Under the pieces are notes generated by a model. The model saw only the letters and a program-made list of their open reading frames with translations. It ran no database searches and was not told where the DNA came from. Positions 31,283-42,812 of a stretch of 64,000 bases of DNA are shown here, in pieces. A program made the translations under genes and the position numbers. Source of the stretch: Ophiobolus disseminans (Eukaryota > Ascomycota > Dothideomycetes > Pleosporales > Phaeosphaeriaceae). The stretch spans positions 124,001 to 188,000 of the forward strand of contig MU006245.1 in NCBI GenBank assembly GCA_010093685.1, in the 5' to 3' direction. The number at the start of each line of letters is the position of its first letter. The first letter of the stretch is position 1.

Positions 31283-31902
31283 AGAGCATTTTGAATGTTG
31301 TGGGTGGCGAGACCGACAAAAGATTGAAAATACGACATGTCATCGTCTACATGAAGTTTCATTTTCAATCTCGACCTTTGGGACTAATCCGGAAATAGCA
31401 GGCCACAACCCGTCGATCACCTGTCCAAGCGCAATTCGCCTTCCAGAAGCCACCGTTCCTGCTCGTAGATATTGCGGCGATTCCAAAAATAGGATCTGCC
31501 ATTTGTTAATGAGATTTGATTTTTTTGCAAATAGCACAGATCGCTGCAAGCAGGTCACTGAACCTGGGGTGCGGGAAGGTTAATTTGGGTAAATGCGGTC
31601 TCGAGCGAGCGCCAACCGAATACAATTGTCAAGAAGCCCTGCGAACACTCACAGCATATTAAGGCTTAAATCGACGTCAGAGTGCTATACGGTGGTATAG
31701 TCGATCTAGTCTTCGAGCGCCATAATTCGTAATGTCGAGCCAGAACAAGCCGAATTGGTATCCTGGTGTATATAAATAAGGAAACCCTGGGTAACAGCAG
31801 ATGGTCATTCAGTAATTAGTACAACATTCCAGTCCGCAAACAAACAACGCCCGTACCTGCAAACACCAATTCATCACCTATAATTGAGTCTGTAGAGCCA
31901 AT
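31283..31902. other. intergenic region with promoter of the DUF4360 gene
   Basis: Non-coding. The right half is the promoter of the secreted DUF4360 protein, with a TATA box at 31769-31778 (listed separately). Confidence 0.45.
31769..31778 (+). promoter_or_regulatory. TATA box of the DUF4360 gene
   Basis: TATATAAATA lies about 125 bases before the start codon at 31903, a normal distance in filamentous fungi. A strong TATA box suggests inducible, high-level expression of this secreted protein. Confidence 0.55.
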
Positions 31903-32523
31903 ATGCGGTCATCATTCTTCCTCCTCGCCCTTCCGGCCCTTGGCTTCGCTGCTCCGCCCGAGGCACCACGTATTACCAAAATTGTCTTCTCAGGCAGCGG
32001 CTGCCCGAACGACTCCGGCTCAGTCAAGGCTGATTCCGCTACCCTCGGCGACGGTGCTGGCGTCTCTTTTTCGCAGCTCAAAGGCACCGATACAGACAAC
32101 TGCGCAGTACACATCCAGTCAACGGGCGGCACACCGGGATGGCAGGTTGCAGTCAGGGAGATCACATACGAGGGTGATGTGAACTTGCGAGGGCACAGTG
32201 AGCTGGACACCTACACACAAGTCTTCTGGAGCGAGAACGCTGGCAACACTGTAAGCCAACCCAAAATTAGAGCATCTCGCGAGCACACCTACTGACACCT
32301 GTGACAGGGTACCCTAACTGGCAGCATCACATGCACTGGCCCCGAGATCAAGGAATACCTCACAGTCCGATCGAGCACAGCAGACCTAAAGTTCTCCAAG
32401 TGCACTGGCTACGACGGCAACCCAGGAATCTTGAACGTCAACTTCAGGCCAGTGGTACAGGGAGATTATGGATACTATGACTTCAAGCATGCGAGCTGGA
32501 AGCTGGAGTGGAGGAAGTGCTAG
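31903..32523 (+). CDS. secreted DUF4360 family protein
   Basis: Two exons, 31903-32250 and 32308-32523, yield 187 residues. A clear signal peptide (MRSSFFLLALPALGFAAP) opens the protein. The mature part contains IVFSGSGCPNDSGSVKAD, an AVHIQSTGG...WQVAVREITYEGDVNL core and an ending YYDFKHASWKLEWRKC, the arrangement of DUF4360 proteins of ascomycetes. Five Cys remain in the mature part and at least two pairs could form disulphides. Members are small, secreted, of unknown function, and often show up among candidate effectors. The strong TATA element upstream fits regulated expression. Function is not assigned. Confidence 0.85.
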
Positions 32524-33935
32524 GCCATGAAGTGGTCGCGCGCGTTTTTTTAAACATGTATAGTTAGCTTGGAACAAAATAATGTAAGACCGTTCCTATC
32601 ATTAGATTTTGTTGTGCGGTTGTTACCAACAAGAAAAGCGAAATTAATGGCAAAGACTGAAAGGCGCTGATGTGTAAACACTGAATTATCCCAAGCTTGT
32701 CTCGGTTCGATCACCCCAATCCAGTAAAACTCTTACTTCTTATCCATGATGCATCAGTCGTAACCCATCTTCAACTCACAAGTCTTTCTCAGGCTATTTT
32801 TCTGCGTGCCTACTGATTCACGACTCAATACCCGTCTCAACTGCCTTGGCATAATCGAGATTGAGGCGACATTATGCGTCATGTACCCTAGGATATATTG
32901 TGTGTTTAGGATTAACTCCGATGGACTATGATTTACAAAATGTGTCGTGGCGATGAAATGACCATCTGGGCAAGAAGCCAAAGCGTGCCCAGGCGCTTAC
33001 GTCACTAGCGGGGCCCGTGATGGCGCGCCGCACCTAAGATCGTTTCGCGTCGCCCAAACTTTCTCTCACCACCCACAACCCGCGCCGCGAGTAAGTACCA
33101 CCTCGCTCTCTGCAAAGCGACACGCTGTTCGCGAGCTGCCTGCTATCACCCTCCTACGTGCTGAACCTTCACTAGATCTCGATGAACGACAAAAATGCGT
33201 CACAAGTCGATGCCGTGGTCTAATCAACCCAGCGTCTAACTGCATGACAACAAGAACGGAAAGCGGAGGGAGTGCGCCATCTTCTCACGATGAGCCATAT
33301 CGCATCTGTCATTGCACACCCGACAGGACGCGTCTTCGCAGAGCTGCTGGGTCACTTATTCGCCACCACCCGCACCAACCATCCCCACCGCGCATTGAGG
33401 ACAAAGTAAAAGAGTTGAAGCGCCGTGCTACCTTTCGCAAGACTGGAGGACGTGCCTGCTACTGACGATGGAAATTGTAGTTTTCAATCCGAGCGCCTTT
33501 ACCCTTTGTGGTACTGTGAGTGTGGGGGTGTCCTGGTCGTTGTCGTTGGGCGACGGGGCTGGCGAGTTGCGTGTATGTGGGTGGGTATTTTTCTTTTATT
33601 CTGTCTGAACAGCAGAGAAAAAGGGTCCAGTGATGATGTCCTGAGGGGCATTAAAGCCAAAGTCGAGTTGAGGAGCCTGGACGTGCGTTAGCTTGGTCGA
33701 AAGACTGGCTGGTGCGCGGCTGTGGTTCTTTCTGAGGACAGCAGGAGAGCTAATCTGAGGACCAAATCAAATCTCTTGTTCATTCATCATTTCCCTATGC
33801 ACTGAGCTGACTGTACATCAAAGGTTCATTGCAGATCTCGCTTGATGCATGAATGTGAATCGTGAGCGTATGTATTTGTGCTGTAGCACATTTTCTCGTT
33901 CTGTTTCTTGCTCCACCTCGCCCGTACCACACCTT
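32524..33935. other. long intergenic region with possible spliced non-coding transcript
   Basis: No protein gene supported over 1.4 kb. Around 33000-33100 the DNA becomes CpG- and C/T-rich like a promoter and leader. A good donor (GTAAGT at 33091) and a branch-acceptor pair (GCTGAAC ... CACTAG ending 33175) define a plausible 85-bp intron. Only small frames follow, for example a 39-codon one at 33290-33409. It may be a non-coding or small-peptide transcript. Confidence 0.35.
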
Positions 33936-35274
33936 TTACTCGTACACATAACACAACGGCCCAGCGACCGTACTCACCAACTCCTTGATCTTGTAAACCT
34001 TCCCGTCCACATTCAACACCTCAAGATCAATATTATCCTCGAGACTTTGTTGCTTTCCACCACCCATCATGCTCGTGCCGCCCGCAATAACCTGTTGCCT
34101 GTTCGCAAAGTCCTGCGCTTGCCAGATCCACCACGTTCGATCGATCATGGCATGATGCAAGTAGAAGTACGGGTCACCTGGTGAGGTGTAAAAGTCTAAC
34201 AGAAGTCAGCCTGGCAACGGACGCGAAAGAGAAGAGAGCGAACGTACCTGATCCAGGGTCCCCAGAGACAGTAAAGTGGCCAGCCATGTGGACGTTTCCC
34301 TGCGCCTGCATGGTATCCTGGAACGGCCCGATGGATTTGCTGTTCGTGATCAAGGCAGCGATCTTTGCGGGCGTCGCGTCGCGGGAGACAAGGTAGCCGC
34401 TGATGTCGCGCTTGATGCAACGAGGGTTGTAGCCGTAGCCATCTGAACGCGGATTCTTCGGTGGCGTTGTGTCGGGCAAAGTAGCTAAGGGCCTGTTATC
34501 GAGTCAGTCAGCAAATTTTGAAAAGGTGCGGTGGGGGTAGAAGGGAGGAGAAGCGTACCCAAGGTTGACTTTCATGTCTTTGAACGGCCCGCTTGCAATG
34601 CAGCCACCACCGTTACCAGCAGGCTTCATACCATTGCTCTTATGCGCTACCTTTTCACCTTGGCTGCCCATGCTGGTTTCGCTGCCGTCGAAGAGGGGAG
34701 AGGTTTCAGGCGTAGTCCAGCGCCCCCAGTCCCAGTATGGCTGAGTACCGTTGTACCCACACTCTACGCGTAGGGCGTTCTCATAGGCATGAGTGTAGTA
34801 TCTGTGCCAGGAGAGGAAGTTTCCAGTGCCGTGTATGTTCATGGTGTTCTTCATGTGAATCGCAACAAAGTCATCGAATCTAGTCTTAGCGCCGGGGTAT
34901 TGTGCGGCTGGAAGTTTCGATGGCGCCTTGGTGATGCACTGCACGGCGGCAATGTAAGCCTTCTTCTCTGCGGCGCTGATGTCGCCCCTGTTTCTCACGT
35001 CAGGACGTTCGATGTTGTTGGGCTGGAGGTGGGAGGTATACCATTCTCGACGAACTCTCAGCTTCTCCTTGGTGCATGTCGTTGACTTGGCGATGGCTGC
35101 GTCGACCGCAGGGCGGCCCTTGGCTGCTAGATCTGACACTGCATCCGCAGAACAAAGAGTAGAAAGCAACGAGATGGTCGCAAAGAGAGCATACAGCGCT
35201 CTGAGCGAGAGTTGACCCGCCATCATTCGAAACCCGAGTGACTTGCTGGCTGGTCGTGCTTCGTGACTAGCCAT
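33936..35274 (-). CDS. tyrosinase
   Basis: Three exons: 35274-34559, 34492-34248 and 34195-33936, closing to 406 residues. Tyrosinases are type-3 dicopper enzymes that oxidise phenols to o-quinones, feeding melanin or detoxification. The CuA site shows FVAIHMKNTMNIHGTGNFLSW followed by HRYY (three His), with PYWDWGRW after it. The CuB site shows NVHMAGHF and, across intron 2, DPYFYLHHAMIDRTWW. All six copper ligands therefore seem present. A hydrophobic segment LRALYALFATISLLSTLCSADA acts as signal peptide. Starting at the second Met pair (35226 or 35223) would put it at the extreme N-terminus, so that start is at least as likely as 35274. Probably secreted. Confidence 0.92.
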
Positions 35275-36948
35275 GCGATGAGTCTCTTATACCATCGCGA
35301 GCCTCTGGGCCTATGGCGCGCTCGTTCACTAGCGCTCCCCTAGCGGTCGGAGCATGCAGCCGCGCTTGGACATGGTAGTAAGGCATGGCATAAGAGAGAT
35401 AGTGAGGGTAGATGAGAGCCTTGATTAGCACAGTGTAATCTGCACGTGGAAGGAGTGCATGATGGGAAATGAGCGCTGCCTGATAGGATCGGCAGATGCA
35501 GGCAACAATATAGAACTGCCTCGATGTTGTGTAAACTGTGGGGTAATGAGATTGACGAAGGGAAGATTGAGATGAATGACGTGATGCGAAGAGATTTCTG
35601 ATCACGTCGTGACGTCTCCGCGCTGGTTGCAAACCTCAAAAAGCAGATTCATGAAAGGGAAGCAGAAAAGGATGTTTGCGGTCGAAAATAGACCCTGAAT
35701 GGATTGAAGCTACTGCATGAGATGACTTTACGCCTTGAAGTAGTTGCAGGTACTCCCCTATGCTCGACCGTTGCCAAGTCGGCATCCCTCGTGTGTGCCT
35801 TCTAGACGAGACGGGATGTAAGTACCAAGCATGAGCTTAATCTATACGAGAGGAGTTGCAGTTAGCGTTGCTACGCCACAAATGCGTTGCGAGGTTGTGA
35901 GTATGATATGTAAATGTCTGCTAATGAGATTATTGTCCAAAGATATGTGCTCAAGAGCTTTGAAAGAGTTTTAGGGCATCTGCTGTCTTTAAGACTACCT
36001 GCGCTGGTAACAGCGGATCCGCAAACCCTCATTTTCGAGCATCCAACATGTTGAACGTTTAGCTCCAATGTCGAGGTAGTCACTAGTAGAAATTGGCGGC
36101 TAATTGTGAACCACGTTGTCGATCTGGGTAAGGTAATCTGTGTTCTGTGCTATTCGTTCCTAATCCATGCGAGGGTATTTTGCCGGCAGTACACCTCATC
36201 TCGGATCGTTCCAACCGACGCTGTAGAACACTTTGCAGCGCGGGAAACACGAAGACAACACTTAGGCACGTCTGATATTGAGCATCCTGCAAACGCGCTG
36301 TCAAGAATCTTTCCTTCGTATTTCCAATAGGCTTAGCTAGAGGTTGTGTTCAATAACGTATGCGAGTTTTGAAGAAATCGCTGTCGTCGCCCAGGTCCAC
36401 ACATTTTCTTTCTTCACCTTTAACACAATAGCTCACGGATTCACTCTTTGAGGCCTTGCACGTCTCACGCCAAGAAGCTGGACGCAGAGCTAAACGCGCT
36501 CGAAAGGCCAGAACGTGTCAAGGTGAATCGAATCTTTTGTGATCGCCATCAGACCGACTGCTGTTAGGCGGTAGTGACATAAAAGGTGCCGACGAATTGA
36601 CATGTGCGACTCCGGGAGGACACTTTGCCACCCATTCAAAACTGCCTATCAATCCCAAGCTCATTGTCAACCGGGCATCAGACATGGGCGGAGTCTCTCG
36701 ACTGACACAAAGCTTTTACACATCAAGGCCGACGTCCAGAGGCACACTTCGTCAAGTGCCATGTGCTCGGAGCTTTCAATAATGGTGTCGCCGATTATTG
36801 GCTCGACAATCTAGAAAACTAGGCAAGATCATTGCTGTGTTACACAGCAGCTGCTGTGTAGCACCTGCAATGCACATGTCGGATTCCAAGTACCGAAGTC
36901 AGATGCCAGGCGGCACATGAAAATTTCGTCGCTTCGCCCTGTCTTGCA
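35275..36948. other. long intergenic region
   Basis: About 1.7 kb with no supportable gene. A near-palindrome, GCTGTGTTACACAGC, at about 36834-36848 is followed by a second GCTGTGT copy. The left part is the tyrosinase promoter. Confidence 0.4.
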
Positions 36949-37958
36949 TCACCCTGGGTACCGCCTTTGCGCTTCTGGCGTGTAAGCGGGCAGCTCAGTT
37001 GCTGGGTGGTGATTCGGCACTTCTGCCACATACGAAGATGGCATTTCGTATTTCGCTGAACCGTCGTGATGCATCTCGTATCTTGTAGTTGAAGCATCTC
37101 CTTGAAAGTATATGTCATGAGGCATTTCTTGTGTTTTTGAGTATTGAACTCGCTGTGTCCGTTTCTTGTAGAAATATAAGCCAAGGATGATGAGCAGAAG
37201 AAGCGAGACACTTCCAGTCACTGCGCCGATAGCGATTTTGATACCTGTAGAGAGGCCAGACGATGTACTGTTCGTGCGAGAATCTGCGGATGTGGTGGGA
37301 GACGCAGAAGGTACTGCAGATGCGAGCGAGATAAAGCTGGTTGTATAGACTGTAGTAGGCTTCGAGATACTGGTTTTGATACCGACCAACTAGTTGTCTG
37401 TTAGAATCACTTTCCGCAATGTGAACCCCATTCAAGACATACATTCACACTCGAGTATTGCTCATCGTCGATCTTGTCGATAGTCTCGAAGCCCCACCTC
37501 TGTCCATTCTGCGGTGCTGTGGTATTGGAGCTCATTGCCAGGAGGCCATTGCCTTTCTTGTTCAGATGGTAATCTGTGGTGTTCGCCGCGTTCGTAAGAA
37601 ACCAAGTCCCATCACCCCAGCTGCCAAATGACCAGTAGACATTTTCGTTCGCTATGTCACCTCGTAGCATCTGGGGACGAGTTTCTCCGTCCGTCGCCTC
37701 TGTCTCCACGTAAGCCGTACCCATAAATCCGTTTGGTCCACCGTCTTTGCAGCGGAATATGTAGACAGTAATATCGTTCACTGTGACAGGATAGACTTGC
37801 CATCTTTGTACGTTGGTGGCTGTGTTTGTCGTGTTAAAGAATACCGCTCCATGGGTACCGCCCTTGTTGAATAAACTTGTTCCCATCAAAGCTTGCTTCT
37901 TGTCCTCGTTCACGTAGAGGTGGTACCACTGGTTCTTGTCAAACGAAGGTGGCGACAT
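36949..37958 (-). CDS. single-pass membrane protein with ricin-B-like lectin domain
   Basis: Two exons, 37958-37443 and 37389-36949, joined over a GTATGT...ACTAG intron; product 318 residues. Residues about 5-170 resemble a ricin-type beta-trefoil: WYHLYVNEDKKQALMGTSLF, then NVQRWQVYPV and GQRWGFETID show the repeated QxW-type turns. A Ser/Thr-rich stalk (residues about 180-215) leads to one membrane helix (IAIGAVTGSVSLLLLIILGLYF) followed by KKRTQR, so the tail is cytosolic. The tail is rich in Tyr and Pro. No signal peptide precedes the lectin at the only ATG I found; the frame upstream is open and hydrophobic but has no ATG, so an upstream exon could add one. Layout is that of a surface glycan sensor (inference). 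Confidence 0.72.
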
Positions 37959-38787
37959 GTTGCGCGCGGCGAATGAGAGGGTGCTTGTGTGCCAGTCCAA
38001 GGTCCTGGCAAGGAGCAGAAGAAAAAAACGCAATAAGTAGGCCAACACAAAATGCGTGTAGACGGCCAGATCAAGCGGCAACAAAGTCCTGCAATTGATT
38101 CAGACTCTCTGCGCGTGTATTGTTTTGCGAAGTCTTTCAGGGTCGTGTTTGGGGTGACTAGCATATAAGTCTCCGGTTCAATCAGATCGCCATCATTCAG
38201 GCCCACAAGGCTACTGCTGTAGCGTGAACCTCAGCATCTTGAAATAAGCTCAAGACGCCAATTGGGGTCGAGGAGGAGATGGCCCGGGGAATTAGCGTCA
38301 TTGGGGGCGGTGTTTAGTGTGCGCATCGCGAACACCATTGGCAGAATACGCATGTCGTTATAGATATTGGCATCCAGGGCAGCTCAAAACGTCGAGATCG
38401 AGGGGCATAAGCATGCTCCCCATTCGGCGAAGTTGGTGACTCGCTGTGAGTGTCTTTGGGAGTATAAGTATGGGAATGAGCAAGGGAGTTCAGGCGCCCA
38501 GCTGCGGCCCGGACTCGTACCGCCAAGGCGACGCTAAGTTGAGCCGCAAGTTGGCTCGCGACGCAGGTGGCGATGCCCTCCCATTCGCCCGCTCAGAAAA
38601 ACTTCACAAAACACGAGAAGAGGCAGATAATTGCATGTAACGTTATCTTAATTCATAGTATCATGCTTCTAAACTCTACCTCGAGAGCCCCAAACTCCAA
38701 TAGCGAGAATTAAACGCCAGAATGCAACCAAAACGCTAAAATGCAGAGAATGCGAGGGGAGCAACCATAAACTCGTGCTCAACCCGT
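37959..38787. other. intergenic stretch
   Basis: Upstream of the lectin-like gene and downstream of the Rieske oxygenase gene. The frame directly upstream of 37958 is open and hydrophobic to about 38080, which may be a missed exon. Otherwise nothing seen. Confidence 0.4.
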
Positions 38788-40107
38788 CTACCAAGCCAAA
38801 ACCTCTTTCTGCTGGCCACCAGTGCCACACTCAATGCCTGCGCAAATCGCCTCATCGTCGTCGCTCGTCTTTGCGTTCTCCTTCATAGTCTGCTTCGCAG
38901 GCCAGATCTCCTTGCCCGCCTTCTTCTCCTTCTCGTAGTGCTCGGTGATGACCTGCCTGACAGTGTTCTGGAAGAACAGTGGCGCCTTCTCGTACTTGGG
39001 GTGGAGTTGGCCGTTAACGAACACACCACGATCAAGGTTCTTCTGAGCGGCATCGCACAGAACTTTGTCCTCGCGCATAACACGCTCGTACATGTCAGCG
39101 ATGAGATGAAAGTCCTCGTCCGTGGAGTTCTTGTTCTTGTAGATCTCGTACGACATCTTTGAAGTGTTGGGAGTGATGGGCATGAATTTTTGGATCATGA
39201 TGAAGTGACGACTAGGCGAGGTTAGCATAAGCAATCAATGCATTCAAGTGAAGGAGGTGTGGACTTACGAGACAGACATGGATGAGTTGGGGAAGTAGTA
39301 GGTGCTGTGTGTGTTGACGCCGGCTTTGACCTGCTCCTCAGTCGGTTCGCATGCGTGCTGGATGTGTCCATCCTTGAGGTGGCTGTCAAAGCTCTCCAGG
39401 TTCAGGAAAGCTGGGATGTCAGGGTGCGTGGTAGGGCAGTGGTAGCATTCGTTGAAGTTGTCCGAGAGGATCTTCCAGTTGTAATGACCCTCGAGGTCGT
39501 AAGTGTGGTGAAGATCATAGTCGTCGAAGTTGATGTTGGAGTCGGTGTATCGCTGCTGAACATCCACATCCTCAAAGTGCTCCTCGAATGGAACTTCAGG
39601 CGTCTCAGCTGCGTCCATGTTAATCCAGATGAAGCCGTTGCGATCAATCCTGGTGTGGATGGGGAACAAGCTGTTCTGGGCCTTGTCAAACTCTAGCTCT
39701 TGGTAACCAGGGGCTTTGGCAAGGGTTCCGTTCAGTCCGTAGGACCAGCCGTGGTACCTGCATGCAAGAATTTTGGCGTTTCCTGAACCCTCCTTCTCGA
39801 TGACGGGGTAGGCGCGGTGCCTGCAGACGTTGTGGAAGGCATTGACCTTGCCTGATCGATCCTTGGTGATGATGATATCGTATCCAGCGACAGTGTATCG
39901 GAGCCAGTCGCCAGTGTTCTTAACGCGAGTGGTGTGGGTCATAAAGAGCCATCGCTTGGAGAAGATGGCACGGCGTTCAATCTCATACATGGCTTGAGAT
40001 GTGTACCATGATGCTGGCAGGGCGCGAACTGGGCTCTCCTTCTGTGGAACTGCTTCTTTGGGAGCGCTAGCCCCGAAGTTGAAGTAGTGGAGTAGACCTG
40101 AAGCCAT
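38788..40107 (-). CDS. Rieske non-heme iron oxygenase, choline monooxygenase-like
   Basis: Two exons, 40107-39269 and 39211-38788, yield 420 residues. The Rieske 2Fe-2S cluster ligands are CRHRAYPV and CRYHGWSYG, with 17 residues between Cys-x-His and Cys-x2-His. The catalytic domain has DNFNECYHCPTTHPDIPAF, the Asp/Glu-x-His-x4-His iron site of ring-hydroxylating oxygenase alpha subunits. In fungi and plants this two-domain layout with a short N-terminus matches choline monooxygenase-like proteins, which hydroxylate a methylated amine. A separate reductase must supply electrons. No targeting signal is evident. The start MASGLLHYFNFG is preferred because the longer frame lacks an upstream ATG. 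Substrate remains uncertain. Confidence 0.9.
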
Positions 40108-41639
40108 TGTGTTGGGCGTTGCTGTGGTGTAGTGTGTTGTGATGATGGTGAAGGCTGGTATGATGATTGGAATTTGAGCAAGCCATCGAGGCACCCATCT
40201 TTATAATAGACCATGGCTGCAAGCTGTGTGCCATTTGCCGCCGTCATGTCGATGCCATCCGATAACGCCTCCAGACTCGCACTCGATGAAGGAGGCCATC
40301 GCGACCAACTACCACTATCTGATAGGGATTTGGCCAATCGCAGATCTCAATCGTACCTTCTAGCTCTTCTAGCCCATCAGTCGACCGTCACGCTAGTTTG
40401 TAGTGTCCGTCGTTCGCGGACATCTGGGGAAGTCCAAAGCGGTAAGCGGGAGCGAAAAGCGAGGAAGCGATCTACAGAAGTATATACCGCATGTATGCGT
40501 TTTTGCAGGGAAGATGACTCTGTACAGCACACAAGAAGGCCCATATGCCTTGCATTCTTGTCATGAGGCATTATATCACGGTGGTGTGGAGTTGGAAAAG
40601 AGCAGGAGTCGCGTAAACGCCTCAGAGGTAATAGCACGCTGCAGCCAATCGCGTCGCACTTGGCCACCACCAATCGCCTTCCGCTAAATCAGCGAAGGAC
40701 CGAATGCCTACACTAGCGAACTTACCAACTGTTCACGCAAGATAGCAAAGCCGAGAACATGCAATACTAACCGCTCAAGGAGAGATAACAAAGCCGAGCA
40801 CAGATGCGGTACTCGAGAACGGGTTTTGAGTGGGCGAAGATTGTGGAGATTCGGCATGGCTTACAGGACAGCATGCATTGACCCTCGAACGCTCCCAGTG
40901 TCGCTCTGCATCCCCAACAAGGCGGCCAACCAGACTGTTAGATTCTTGATAACAATGCTCGAAAATCAAAGTCTGACAATCTTGCATGTTTCTGGAATGC
41001 GCGAAGACGACCGGCAGTTGACGTGGCTTATACCATGAAACGATAGGAAACACATCGGTCCTTTTTCATAGCTTCCACAGTCATGCTTCCTGCAAGCAGA
41101 TATGTCACAAACCCAATCACTCAAGATGAACGTGTCGAGAAATTCAGATGCGGATGACCCACGTCAATCCTGAAGATAACTGATAGCGGACGAGACACGC
41201 GAGTCCAAGGTCTGCCCCTCGTAACGTCCGATCACAACGATACTATACCGTCTCGCATGTTCTGAAAGAAAGCAAAGGCATCATACTCGTTTGAATTACA
41301 TCTTGTGATCACTTTATGGAGACGCTCGCCCCGTCCCCATCTCCAAACCTCAAACATGATGACTTGCGGGCATACACTGGGCCTTGGAGACCCATTGAGG
41401 ACCTTCCACCCAGCACATACCCTCATACCAATCTCCACTAGCTTAGTAACACCGCCTGGCTTCCACCATACTCCCCTCTGATAACGCAAAATCCACGATC
41501 CCAACAGTGTTTCCAGATCTCTCGCTCCGCCTGCATATACGCCTAGCCGTCAGTGACCAGCAAATCGCACATGACGCATTTGCCCGCAATCAAATCGCCG
41601 CGGTATCTCTTGAGCGGCCACGCTATCATTAGCTCGTCA
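40108..41639. other. intergenic region left of the second tandem array
   Basis: The Rieske oxygenase promoter occupies the left end; a TATTATAAAG element reads on the minus strand at about 40200-40209, some 95 bases before the start. No gene supported in the remaining 1.4 kb. Confidence 0.4.
40200..40209 (-). promoter_or_regulatory. TATA box of the Rieske oxygenase gene
   Basis: On the minus strand the sequence reads TATTATAAAG about 95 bases before the ATG at 40107. Position and composition fit a fungal TATA element. Confidence 0.45.
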
Positions 41640-42310
41640 TGGCCGCAAGGTCGCGTGGCCACTATCCCACTTGCAATAACGTAAGATTGGTAGCCAGAGC
41701 CGGCCCCCGAGCCACCCGCCGTACTAGTGCATCGTACGCGAGCAACAGTGCGTAGATGCTCACGAGGACAAGATGGAATGGGGCAACAGACTTGATCTGC
41801 TTATCAGGCTCTCGCTCATGCATACCTCGTACGCAAGGAGATTGACAGTACCAATTGGTCACGAGAATTGGATCTCGATCTGATATATATAAGTCGCACG
41901 CGAAGATCGACGAGTACGAAATAATCACGAGGGCAAGACGAGACCCGCGGGGTCTAGGCCTCGATCTCAAGCGTCAAATTCTGCCTCGCATCAACTCGAG
42001 CATGAGCAGCGCGACATAGTCACGAGACGCAGCCCCAAGCAGGCCTGATACACAAGTCTCGATCTGCAACTCCCTCTCTCTCATATGTACGTCGCACGCG
42101 AACATCACCAAGTACGCAGTAGCCGCAAGGACAAGACCCGACTCACAGGGCCCAAAGCCTCGACTCCCACTCTTACACTCTCTCTCATGCCTAAGCGACC
42201 AACAGCGTAGCCTAATCACAAGGTCCCAGGTCTCGATCTCAATCCTGAGCCCTACATCTTCCCGCAAAGACATCACCAGCGCTATTACCAAGGCCCCCCC
42301 TCGCCTCTAT
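41640..42310 (+). repeat. degenerate satellite-like tandem array, unit near 170-200 bp
   Basis: Related blocks recur. AAGTCGCACGCGAAGATCGACGAGTACG-like sequence at about 41891 returns at about 42087 (196 bases on). A block like GTCACGAGGACAAGAC occurs near 41644, 41755, 41924 and 42118, and the sequence TCTCGATCT/C recurs near 41870, 41960, 42058 and 42232. CACGAGA or CACAAGG precedes many of these. Copies are diverged by substitutions and indels. Two minus-strand open frames (41662-41970 and 41974-42291) have translated products resembling each other (ACDLYISDRD against ACDVHMRERE), as expected from the repeat rather than from real genes. Confidence 0.7.
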
Positions 42311-42812
42311 CCTAAGCCTTGTCTCGTCGAAATACTAGTGCGTCTGCAGGGACCCAACTTCTCGAGATGAATCTCGAATTCTGTTATACGTGTCGTGGAG
42401 ACGCTGTAACACCTGCTGGGTTTCGAATAGCTTGCCTCCCTCGGCCATGTATCTCATCTCCAAGCGCGGCAGCCAATTTGCAAGTCTTAGTTACCAACTA
42501 AGCGAGGGGATATCCTACGAGGTACCAGGAGCACTCCACGTGTGTATTGTGGAGGCTGATATGAGGCAGGTGGGTTTCGTCGCGCTGTTGACAAGTCGAG
42601 AAAGGGATGTTGGGGTCCGGTGGTGTGAGAGATGGATGTCGAACATACAACAGACTAGCGCGTCATCACCTGAGCCGATGAAGAATTTACACTGCAAAAA
42701 GGCAGACACAATGTACCACCACAAGACTCAGGTTTCAAACAAAAGACTTATCTCATTCCTCATCCCCACGTATAAATCCCAACTTCTCACCCCCTGAGTC
42801 TGCACTTCCTAC
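42311..42812. other. intergenic stretch
   Basis: Between the tandem array and the 3' end of NOC3; no feature recognised. Confidence 0.4.

Noticed and set aside
36834..36865. GCTGTGTTACACAGC near-palindrome as a possible transposon end or terminator
   Set aside because: No partner repeat, target duplication or transposase frame was found nearby.
41662..42291. Two adjacent minus-strand frames looking like duplicated membrane proteins
   Set aside because: The similarity is explained by the underlying tandem DNA repeat, and neither has a conserved motif or a good start.
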